From assembly GCA_002347125.1 (NCBI GenBank), contig DDXG01000341.1, forward strand, positions 1-5,186: 5,186 bases of DNA. The letters run 5' to 3'. The notes under the pieces were generated by a model. The model had not been told where the DNA came from. It made no database searches and saw nothing but the letters and a program-made list of their open reading frames with translations. Shown one piece after another: positions 1 to 5,162 of the stretch. Source of the DNA: Phycisphaerales bacterium UBA2266 (GTDB lineage Bacteria > Planctomycetota > Phycisphaerae > Sedimentisphaerales > Anaerobacaceae). Within the stretch, counting starts at the first letter, position 1. Every line of letters begins with the position of its first letter. The position numbers were made by a program, and so were the translations under genes.

Positions 1-93
1 AAACTCCGCGGACCCCGCAAACTCTACGACATCATCAAGAAGGCCTCCCTCGAATCAGACCGCCGCAACAACGTCGTGCACATAGAGAAGTAG
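1..93 (+). CDS. C-terminal end of an unidentified protein (partial)
   Basis: The frame beginning at base 1 is open for 30 codons and stops at TAG 91-93; the start lies outside the window. Third codon positions are mostly C or G, as in the clearly real GC-rich genes at the other end of the window, which supports true coding. The visible tail is very basic and hydrophilic and ends in RRNNVVHIEK. I do not recognise a family from so short a piece, and no motif or membrane segment can be seen. No U-tract terminator follows; a hairpin lies about 110 nt downstream. Confidence 0.7.
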   Translation, partial: KLRGPRKLYDIIKKASLESDRRNNVVHIEK

Positions 94-402
94 CCTCGAT
101 CCTCGCTCCCAAACGGTCCCCCGCCCAACGTCCGCGCCACTCCCTCAGCAGCGCCCAATACGCCCCGCAATCCCCCTCGCGGAGGAAAGTCACCTGTCGC
201 CGGCTCCCACGCTACGTCACGTGGGCAGCCACACCCGCAACCACAACTCGCGCCAATCGCGCCATGCCTTCACCCTGCCGTAAACGCCAGCCTCAGTCAA
301 CCGCTGCGACAGAAACACGTATGGCGTCCCAGGAATGCCACTGGAAATGCCATTGGGTCGGCCAACAGGCCCGATAAACATGCTCCCGGAACCGGAAAAT
401 CC
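94..402. other. Intergenic region without a supported gene
   Basis: This is about 300 bases of GC-rich sequence, noticeably C-rich on the plus strand. Open frames here are short, lack a ribosome binding site and have unprotein-like composition. A minus-strand frame over 217-504 has a low-complexity product and is crossed by the promoter at 403-432. A GGAGG at 181-185 has no start codon at a useful distance. The only structure I can support is the hairpin at 202-230. Confidence 0.6.
202..230. other. Hairpin-forming inverted repeat downstream of the partial gene
   Basis: GGCTCCCACG (202-211) pairs with CGTGGG (220-225) and AGCC (227-230). This gives a 10-bp stem with one bulged C at 226 and an 8-nt loop. 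It lies about 110 nt past the stop of the partial gene and could protect or end that transcript. No U-tract follows on either strand, so a classical intrinsic terminator is not supported. Confidence 0.35.
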
Positions 403-432
403 TTGACAACGACCAGTGCGAGTGGGTATGAT
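403..432 (+). promoter_or_regulatory. Sigma70-type promoter for the AT-rich gene
   Basis: A consensus -35 box TTGACA (403-408) is followed after 18 bp by TATGAT (427-432), one mismatch from the consensus -10. Transcription would begin near 439-440 and run through a leader of about 145 nt to the gene at 585. This is the best promoter-like sequence in the window. It lies on the GC-rich side of the composition boundary, so if the AT-rich block was inserted, the promoter belongs to the recipient locus. Confidence 0.6.
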
Positions 433-570
433 ACACCCATGAGCGTACGGCTGGCCGTGCCGGCCGGTCAACCCGCTACACAGAGACTGTAAGACTGATT
501 CCAAGACAACAGTACACCACTAATGAGAACAACAAGTGTATATATCAGTTATACTTACAGCCCCTTGCCA

Positions 571-575
571 GAGGG
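571..575 (+). promoter_or_regulatory. Ribosome binding site deciding the start at 585
   Basis: GAGGG at 571-575 lies 9 nt before ATG 585. It favours this start over the in-frame ATG at 705, whose nearest purine-rich stretch is about 17 nt away. The long N-terminal extension before the signal sequence is therefore probably translated. Confidence 0.6.
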
Positions 576-584
576 ATTTATAGA

Positions 585-1982
585 ATGCGGATGCCAGCCA
601 CAACACAATTAGAACATCATCAAGAATCATTAGATGATGTTGTTTCTGTTGAGGTTAAGAAAAAACTCGTCATTGATAGATTGAGGGATAGTGTTTGTCA
701 TTTCATGGATGGTATCTCATATAAATGGAATGTGCTGAAACTGGCAACTGCATTAACAACTATGTTTTCAGTTGCTTACATGGCAACACCTATTAGAGCT
801 GATGAGGTTGTTGAAGATCCATCAGCATTAATTATGATAATCACTGAAAATGATGGTCAACCAGATAGAAATGAAAGTAAAACCTTGGAAGAAGAAGAAT
901 TAACATGGCAATATACAGTCCTAAATAATAGCAATTTAATACCTTATATGGCTCCAGGATGGAATAAAAAAATTGAACAAATTAAAATTGAAGATGTTTA
1001 TTCAGCCCAAGCTCCAACTGTCCCAGAGCTTATGGACAACTGGACTGCTCATGTGACAGCAGATGGAGAGAATAACTGGGATATATTGTTAGATACATGG
1101 ACTTCATGGTATTACATCAAGCCTGGCCACACAAAGAACTTCACAATCATCACAACAATCTCAGACAATGCATCAGATGTTGAAATAGGAAATAATCTTT
1201 CACAAGCTTATATGATTACAGGCTATCCTAATCCAACAAAAGATTGGCTCCCTTCAATCGGCGTTCCAGTCATCGGTCCTGTCGGCGAACTCTCACTCGA
1301 GCAATCTCTCGAAAACGAATCAATAAACAAAGGCTGGAACATAAACATCACAAATCCGCCTGAAATAAACCTGGAGAACAGTCCAGTCCATGTCCATATA
1401 GACATAGACGGCATCTATTCAATAGACGGCGAATACATGGGAGATAAAGTATTGCAGATTCTTGTAGGAAACCATATGATCACATTGCCAAATTATGAAG
1501 CAAATACAACCCATGGTGTCCTGACAGCAGAAGAAGCATTCTTCTCAGGCATTGTAAACAGGTTCAGCGGAGAAGAAGGTTCAGGCATGAAAGCAAACGA
1601 TCCAATGTACTTTGTGGCTTTGACAAATGACGGCCTTTACATTGATGATTCTGCAAACATTGCTTACCCTGAACAGGCATCAACAATACAGATGTCAGGC
1701 CTTAATCTTGAGCCGCTTGGAGAAAACCCGCAGGGAAAATACATATTCTTTCCAACAATAAAGATCGGAGCGCAGAATCCAGGGCTTGGCGCATTGATCC
1801 CTGACCTTATTGACCTTAGCGCCTTCACTGAGTACTGGCGGCAATTAGTGGCTGATGGCGCACCAGACTTCCTTGACGTCAACAGGGACGGAATAATCGA
1901 TTTCTCGGATATAATGAAATTCATTGGAATAGGATATCTGAATGGGATCGATTTAGGCAACATCAACGACCCTGGATTGTAA
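585..1982 (+). CDS. Exported protein of unknown function with a C-terminal dockerin/EF-hand-like loop
   Basis: This 465-residue protein matches no family I recognise over most of its length. Residues 1-47 are polar and charged. Residues 48-67 form a hydrophobic stretch (LKLATALTTMFSVAYMA), and IRA-DE at 70-74 is a possible signal-peptidase site, so export is likely. The mature part is acidic and rich in Asn, Thr and Ile. Near the C-terminus, residues 431-442 (DVNRDGIIDFSD) fit the 1-3-5-7-9-12 calcium loop of dockerins. A preceding IDLSAFTEYW (409-418) resembles a first dockerin half whose ligands are lost. Such tails are common in secreted planctomycete proteins (established knowledge), so surface attachment or extracellular assembly is inferred. 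The start is set by GAGGG at 571-575. Base and codon use (TTA, AGA, AAT, ATT) differ sharply from the other genes, which suggests transfer. The gene stands alone, and the enzymatic role, if any, is unknown. Confidence 0.88.
   Translation: MRMPATTQLEHHQESLDDVVSVEVKKKLVIDRLRDSVCHFMDGISYKWNVLKLATALTTMFSVAYMATPIRADEVVEDPSALIMIITENDGQPDRNESKTLEEEELTWQYTVLNNSNLIPYMAPGWNKKIEQIKIEDVYSAQAPTVPELMDNWTAHVTADGENNWDILLDTWTSWYYIKPGHTKNFTIITTISDNASDVEIGNNLSQAYMITGYPNPTKDWLPSIGVPVIGPVGELSLEQSLENESINKGWNINITNPPEINLENSPVHVHIDIDGIYSIDGEYMGDKVLQILVGNHMITLPNYEANTTHGVLTAEEAFFSGIVNRFSGEEGSGMKANDPMYFVALTNDGLYIDDSANIAYPEQASTIQMSGLNLEPLGENPQGKYIFFPTIKIGAQNPGLGALIPDLIDLSAFTEYWRQLVADGAPDFLDVNRDGIIDFSDIMKFIGIGYLNGIDLGNINDPGL
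1881..1910 (+). other. Dockerin-type calcium-binding loop within the AT-rich gene
   Basis: These codons cover the core of the loop DVNRDGIIDFSD (residues 431-442; full loop codons about 1875-1910). Asp, Asn, Asp and Asp stand at positions 1, 3, 5 and 9, Gly at 6 and Asp at 12, as in dockerin loops; a classical EF-hand has Glu at 12. Only one of the usual two loops is intact. Confidence 0.65.
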
Positions 1983-1992
1983 GAGTTGCATT

Positions 1993-2012
1993 CCGGATTT
2001 GGAGGGGTCCGG
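1993..2012 (+). terminator. Weak hairpin after the AT-rich gene
   Basis: CCGGA (1993-1997) and TCCGG (2008-2012) form a 5-bp stem, 6 with a T-G pair, around a loop of about 10 nt, starting 11 nt after the stop codon. The position suits a transcript end, but the stem is short and no U-tract follows. Confidence 0.25.
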
Positions 2013-2368
2013 CACATTGTCCCAGCGGCGCTCCCACACCCCGCCACGCATCCCCTTCTATCGTGTTTCTGGCGTAAAGCGGTAAATGCCGGGTCTTTGG
2101 GGGCAGCGTCCTCAGTATCTCGTAAGTCCGTAGGCTGCCGACGGCTCATGCTCGTCTCCCGTCGGGCCGCACGTCGCATGTGAATGCGTGAATTCAGATG
2201 CAATGGCCCTGCCGGATTCGTCGCGGGAACCGGGGCATTGGGGCAAGGGCCAAGGCCGCTGTCTGACGGCCGCCGTATCGCCCTGCTCCTCCTCCCGTGC
2301 CCGGCGACCAGGCCCCCAAGTCCGCGCCGCGGGATAGGCACTTGGCCGTACGGGTGCGCATCCTGCAC

Positions 2369-2399
2369 TTGAACCGCCCCGGGCCAACGGCAGTATACT
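2369..2399 (+). promoter_or_regulatory. Possible promoter inside the gene-free stretch
   Basis: TTGAAC (2369-2374) and TATACT (2394-2399) are separated by 19 bp, slightly long for sigma70. No coding region starts in a sensible place downstream; a 34-codon frame at 2490-2594 lacks a proper ribosome binding site. If active, it would transcribe a short RNA containing the inverted repeat at 2525-2577 and then run antisense into the methyltransferase gene. Confidence 0.25.
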
Positions 2400-2524
2400 T
2401 GGAGGCCGACGCCTTTGCCGGGAGAAGGTCTCTTCGCCGTTACCGTTGCCGCGTGGAGGCTGCGATTACGTGTGCTCACATCGCGGGGCATGGAAGATAG
2501 TGTGAGTGCCTTGTTAGCTTCCGG

Positions 2525-2577
2525 GCACACCGTCATAGGGTGCATCCGAACGGGATGGCCGCGGTCCTTGGGTGTGC
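2525..2577. repeat. Nested inverted repeat downstream of the methyltransferase gene
   Basis: Outer arms GCACACC (2525-2531) and GGTGTGC (2571-2577) are perfect 7-bp complements. Inside them, CATCC (2543-2547) pairs with GGATG (2553-2557). The structure begins 4 nt beyond the methyltransferase stop codon on the minus strand, so it may shape the 3' end of that transcript. No U-tract follows. Confidence 0.35.
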
Positions 2578-2580
2578 TCT

Positions 2581-3099
2581 CTATCGCGGCTTGAATCGCC
2601 GCTCGTGCTCCAGGAGGCGTTTCTTCAGGCAGGTTCCTCCGGGAGCCGAGAAGCCGCCCAGCCCCCCCGTGGCCGTGATGACGCGGTGGCAGGGGATGAT
2701 CAGTGGGATGGGGTTTCGGGCAAGGGCATTGCCGACGGCGCGGGCGGCCCCGCCCCGACCCGCACGGCGCGCAAGATCGCCGTAAGTGCTTGTAGAACCA
2801 GACGTTATCGTCATGCACAGCGTCAAGACCCGCCTGCCATAGGCGGTTAGACCATTCAAAGCCAGGGGCGGCACAGAGGCGAAATCGACGCCGCGGCCGT
2901 CGAAGTACGCGGCAATCTCAACCTGAAGGTCGGATAGCAGCTCTGCCTCGAATCCCGCGGCGGGCAAGTGGGTGCGTATCCTCTCAACAGCCCCGGCGCG
3001 CGTGCGGCACGGCAGCACGGCGCGTGCGAGTCGGCCGTCCGTCGTCCCCAGTGCGAAATAGCCCCAGGCAGTCTCAAAAACCGTGTATTTACCGGACAT
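2581..3099 (-). CDS. ogt: Methylated-DNA--protein-cysteine methyltransferase (O6-alkylguanine repair)
   Basis: The protein moves a methyl group from O6-methylguanine in DNA to its own cysteine in a single-use suicide reaction. From the ATG at 3099 it has 172 residues, usual for Ogt/MGMT. Residues 1-75 match the variable N-terminal domain. Residues 85-172 hold the DNA-binding helix-turn-helix and active site: Tyr106 (TYGDLA), the arginine finger Arg120 in GAARAVGNAL, Asn129 in RNPIP, the acceptor Cys137 in PCHRV, and Glu166 in LLEHE. The catalytic set therefore looks complete. A GTG at 3144 would add 15 residues (187 in total), but it lies inside the palindrome and promoter region and has no visible ribosome binding site. 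The ATG also lacks a clear one, and a candidate promoter would give it an almost leaderless message. The gene is divergent from pheA. The symbol ogt is used by family; there is no Ada-type regulatory domain. Confidence 0.93.
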   Translation of the reverse strand: MSGKYTVFETAWGYFALGTTDGRLARAVLPCRTRAGAVERIRTHLPAAGFEAELLSDLQVEIAAYFDGRGVDFASVPPLALNGLTAYGRRVLTLCMTITSGSTSTYGDLARRAGRGGAARAVGNALARNPIPLIIPCHRVITATGGLGGFSAPGGTCLKKRLLEHERRFKPR

Positions 3100-3112
3100 A
3101 CGCAAATATTGT

Positions 3113-3140
3113 TCTATAGTGGGCAAATTCGTTGACGCAA
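3113..3140 (-). promoter_or_regulatory. Candidate promoter for the methyltransferase gene
   Basis: Read on the minus strand, TTGCGT (3140-3135) and TATAGA (3118-3113) are 16 bp apart. Transcription would begin about 7 nt before ATG 3099. Its -35 box overlaps that of the candidate pheA promoter on the other strand, so the two could compete for polymerase. Both boxes are imperfect. Confidence 0.3.
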
Positions 3141-3160
3141 GCACAAAAGTGTGCTAAATA
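3132..3160 (+). promoter_or_regulatory. Candidate promoter for pheA-tpiA
   Basis: TTGACG (3132-3137) is followed after 17 bp by TAAATA (3155-3160), preceded by a TGC extended -10. Transcription would begin near 3167 and leave a leader of about 80 nt. The -10 is poor, but the -35, spacing and AT-rich setting are good. I see no leader peptide with Phe codons and no attenuator U-tract in the leader. Confidence 0.4.
3140..3155. promoter_or_regulatory. Perfect palindrome, likely operator, in the divergent promoter region
   Basis: AGCACA (3140-3145) and TGTGCT (3150-3155) are exact inverted copies around AAAG. The site fills the spacer of the candidate pheA promoter and abuts the -35 of the opposing one, where a bound dimeric repressor would block RNA polymerase. 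It is neither a TyrR-like TGTAAA...TTTACA box nor an Ada box, so the regulator is unknown. Confidence 0.45.
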
Positions 3161-3202
3161 ACTTAGTTTTCTTAAAATTGGGCTTTTTCTACGCTCAGCG
3201 GG

Positions 3203-3218
3203 GCACACCGCCGGGTGC
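3203..3218 (+). other. Leader hairpin upstream of pheA
   Basis: GCAC (3203-3206) and CC (3208-3209) pair with GG (3213-3214) and GTGC (3215-3218), with A3207 bulged and a 3-nt loop. It ends 28 nt before the pheA start codon in the inferred leader. The same stem, with a larger loop, occurs at 2525-2543. Confidence 0.3.
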
Positions 3219-3246
3219 GGGCCTATGGCCGTGAGGCCTTATCTGC

Positions 3247-4323
3247 ATGACGATGACGCTGGATGAACTGAGAAACAGGATTGACGAGCTGGACATGGAA
3301 CTGGTCCGGCTGCTCAATGAGCGCGCGCAGGTCGTCGTCCAGATTGGCAAGCTCAAACACCAGACGGACCGCCCGGTCTACGCCCCCGACCGCGAGAAGC
3401 AGGTCTTTGACCGTATCACGAAGGCCAACCAGGGGCCCCTGCCGGACAAGTGCCTGATGGCGATATGGCGGGAACTGATGAGCGGATCATTCTTCCTGGA
3501 AAGGCCGCTGCGCATCGGATACCTGGGGCCGCAGGGCAGCTTCAGCCACACGGCCGCCATGATGAAATTCGGCCAGTCCGTTGAATATGAATCGCTGACC
3601 GACATCCAGAGCATCTTCGACGAGGTCAGCAAGGGCCATTGCGACCTGGGGCTGGCCCCGGTGGAGAACACGATGGGCGGCGGCGTCATTGAGACGCTCG
3701 ACGCCCTGGCCGACTCGGACGTCAAGATCTGCGCCGAGGTGCTCATGGCGATCCATCACAACCTCCTGGCCAAGTGCGGTCTTGAGCAGATCGAGAAGAT
3801 CTACTCCAAGCCGGAGGTCTTCGCCCAGTGCCGCAGTTGGCTCAGCGCCACGTTCAAGGGCACCGCGACGATCCCGGTGGCCTCCACCTCCAAGGCCGCT
3901 CAGTTGGCGGCCGAGGAGCCGAACACCGCCGCCATCGGGTCCCGCGTGGCGGCGGAGTTGTACGGACTGCCGGTGGTCTGCGAGAACATCGAGGATAATC
4001 CGAACAACATCACGCGGTTCCTGGTCCTCAGCCGCGAGGACGCCAAACCGACGGACGACGACAAGACGGCCGTTCTGTTCAGCACCTCGCACAAAGCCGG
4101 CGCCCTGGTGGATGTCCTGGAGGTCTTCAAACGCCACCAGATTAATCTGACGAACATCGAATCCCGGCCCAGCCGCAGACGGCAGTGGGAATACTACTTC
4201 TTCGTGGATTTCCTCGGACACCGCTTGCAGAAGAAGGTGCAGGACGGCCTGGCCGAGATCAGTAGGCACTGCCTCCATCTGTCGATTCTGGGAAGCTTTC
4301 CGCGGGCCACGGCCCTGCTGTAG
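3247..4323 (+). CDS. pheA: Bifunctional chorismate mutase/prephenate dehydratase (P-protein)
   Basis: This cytoplasmic enzyme turns chorismate into prephenate and then phenylpyruvate, the committed steps of phenylalanine synthesis. At 358 residues it has the usual P-protein length. Residues 1-86 form an AroQ-type chorismate mutase; by alignment from memory with the E. coli domain, Arg9, Arg26, Lys37, Arg49, Glu50 and Glu85 fall at active-site positions, Glu85 replacing the E. coli Gln88 as in many family members. Residues 88-262 form the prephenate dehydratase domain, opening with RIGYLGPQGSFSH and ending with the catalytic Thr-Arg-Phe motif at 256-258 (NITRFLVL). Residues 273-350 form the ACT domain with ESRP at 305-308, the usual site of phenylalanine feedback inhibition. 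The start at 3247 has TGAGG (3232-3236) 10 nt upstream; the second ATG at 3253 is spaced less well. tpiA follows after 64 nt. Confidence 0.97.
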   Translation: MTMTLDELRNRIDELDMELVRLLNERAQVVVQIGKLKHQTDRPVYAPDREKQVFDRITKANQGPLPDKCLMAIWRELMSGSFFLERPLRIGYLGPQGSFSHTAAMMKFGQSVEYESLTDIQSIFDEVSKGHCDLGLAPVENTMGGGVIETLDALADSDVKICAEVLMAIHHNLLAKCGLEQIEKIYSKPEVFAQCRSWLSATFKGTATIPVASTSKAAQLAAEEPNTAAIGSRVAAELYGLPVVCENIEDNPNNITRFLVLSREDAKPTDDDKTAVLFSTSHKAGALVDVLEVFKRHQINLTNIESRPSRRRQWEYYFFVDFLGHRLQKKVQDGLAEISRHCLHLSILGSFPRATALL

Positions 4324-4349
4324 CCTTGGCGGGCGGCCGCGGGATAACC

Positions 4350-4391
4350 ATGACAACCGTATCACCGTGCAATAACAGGAGCATAGGATGA
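4350..4391 (+). other. Possible 13-codon upstream frame overlapping the tpiA start
   Basis: An ATG at 4350 opens a 13-residue frame (MTTVSPCNNRSIG) ending at TGA 4389-4391, so its stop overlaps the tpiA ATG at 4388 in an ATGA arrangement typical of translational coupling. It has no clear ribosome binding site of its own, and tpiA already has a good one, so chance is the likelier explanation. Confidence 0.2.
4377..4381 (+). promoter_or_regulatory. Ribosome binding site of tpiA
   Basis: AGGAG at 4377-4381 lies 6 nt before ATG 4388. It is the strongest ribosome binding site in the window and fixes the tpiA start. Confidence 0.75.
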
Positions 4392-5149
4392 GAAAGCCCT
4401 TCGTGGCAGGCAACTGGAAGATGAACATGGACGCCCACGCGGGCGTGGAACTGGCCAAGGCTATCGCCGCCGGGTCCGTGAGTATCGCCGGCGAGCAGGT
4501 GGATGTGGCGTTGATTCCGCCGTTCGTCTACTTGCAGGCCGTGGCCTCGGCCGTGACGGCCAGCCACGTCGCCGTCGGCGCCCAGGACGTGTACTTCCAG
4601 GAGAAGGGGGCCTTCACCGGCGAGATCAGCCCCGGGATGCTCAAGGACGTGGGCTGTGCGTATGTCCTGTGCGGCCATTCCGAACGACGGCACGTGATCG
4701 GCGAGGACGATGCCATCGTCAACAAGAAGGTCCATGCGGCCATCAACGGCGGACTGCTGCCCATCCTGTGCGTGGGCGAGCTGCAAAGTGAGCGGGAGGC
4801 CGGCCAAACCGAGGCGGTCGTTTCGACCCAGGTCAAGAAGGGTCTGGCGGGGCTCGACGGCGAGAAGGCCGCGGCCGTCACGATTGCCTATGAGCCGGTC
4901 TGGGCCATCGGCACGGGACTGACCGCCACGCCGCAGCAGGCTCAGGAGGTGCATGCTTTCATACGGGAGATGGTGGCCCGGTTGTACGACGCGGAACTGG
5001 CCGGCGCCATGCGGATTCAATACGGCGGGTCCGTCACCGCCGCCAACAGCAGGGAATTGCTGGGCCGGCCCGACATCGACGGGGCCCTCGTCGGCGGGGC
5101 AAGTCTCAAGGCGCCGGAATTTCTGGGGATCATCCGGTCGGCGGTGTAG
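4388..5149 (+). CDS. tpiA: Triosephosphate isomerase
   Basis: The enzyme interconverts dihydroxyacetone phosphate and glyceraldehyde 3-phosphate in glycolysis and gluconeogenesis, in the cytoplasm and normally as a dimer. Its 253 residues match the bacterial family length and cover the whole beta/alpha barrel. The catalytic set is complete: Asn9 and Lys11 in GNWKMN, His97 in CGHSERR, and Glu169 in AYEPVWAIGTG, which also holds the flexible loop 6 closing over the substrate. Phosphate-binding glycines are at 213-214 (QYGGS) and 236-237 (LVGGAS). AGGAG 6 nt upstream fixes the start. It lies 64 nt behind pheA with no terminator seen between, so the two are probably co-transcribed, although their pathways differ. 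The stop codon sits in the loop of a strong hairpin. Confidence 0.98.
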   Translation: MRKPFVAGNWKMNMDAHAGVELAKAIAAGSVSIAGEQVDVALIPPFVYLQAVASAVTASHVAVGAQDVYFQEKGAFTGEISPGMLKDVGCAYVLCGHSERRHVIGEDDAIVNKKVHAAINGGLLPILCVGELQSEREAGQTEAVVSTQVKKGLAGLDGEKAAAVTIAYEPVWAIGTGLTATPQQAQEVHAFIREMVARLYDAELAGAMRIQYGGSVTAANSRELLGRPDIDGALVGGASLKAPEFLGIIRSAV

Positions 5150-5161
5150 ACCGCCTGCCGG
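5134..5161 (+). terminator. Hairpin over the tpiA stop codon, likely terminator
   Basis: CCGGT (5134-5138) and GGCGGT (5140-5145) pair with ACCGCC (5150-5155) and GCCGG (5157-5161). This makes an 11-pair stem, including one T-G pair, with a single C-T mismatch. The loop GTAG contains the tpiA TAG stop (5147-5149). It is followed by TTCTTATGCTCTT, only moderately U-rich, so termination is likely but not certain. Confidence 0.55.
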
Positions 5162-5162
5162 T

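Larger units (their letters stand above)
1983..2580. other. Intergenic region, about 600 bases, without a supported gene
   Basis: The sequence returns to high GC immediately after the stop codon of the AT-rich gene. Open frames exist on both strands but are rich in Arg, Pro, Gly and Ser, lack ribosome binding sites, and the longest minus-strand one runs antisense through the end of the AT-rich gene. It could be decayed coding sequence or hold an untranslated RNA. Visible structures are a short hairpin at 1993-2012, a promoter-like pair at 2369-2399 and a nested inverted repeat at 2525-2577. Confidence 0.5.

Noticed and set aside
439..492. 17-codon frame starting at the predicted transcript start
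   Set aside because: It would need leaderless translation, has no ribosome binding site and encodes a nondescript peptide; short frames like this are expected by chance.
217..504. Minus-strand frame of 95 codons in the left intergenic region
   Set aside because: It has low-complexity Gly/Ser/Pro content and no ribosome binding site, lies across the promoter and the composition boundary, and its stop lies in a hairpin.
705..707. Alternative start codon for the exported protein, giving a shorter signal peptide
   Set aside because: The nearest Shine-Dalgarno-like stretch is about 17 nt away, while ATG 585 has GAGGG at 9 nt. Long N-terminal regions are tolerated in some exported proteins.
2490..2594. 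34-codon plus-strand frame after the possible promoter
   Set aside because: It has no ribosome binding site at a usable distance and overlaps the end of the methyltransferase gene on the other strand.
1664..2818. Long minus-strand open frame of 384 codons
   Set aside because: It runs antisense through the end of the well-supported AT-rich gene and overlaps the methyltransferase gene in another frame. Its product is rich in Arg, Pro and Ser without motifs, and it is open mainly because of the GC-rich gap.
3167..3246. Phenylalanine attenuator or leader peptide upstream of pheA
   Set aside because: There is no start codon with a run of Phe codons, and the hairpin at 3203-3218 has no U-tract after it.
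3487..4458. Long minus-strand frame opposite pheA
   Set aside because: It is a mirror of GC-rich codon bias opposite a complete, clearly identified gene, and the product has no recognisable domain.
4259..5020. Long minus-strand frame opposite tpiA
   Set aside because: It lies antisense to a complete tpiA with all catalytic residues and is explained by GC-rich third positions.
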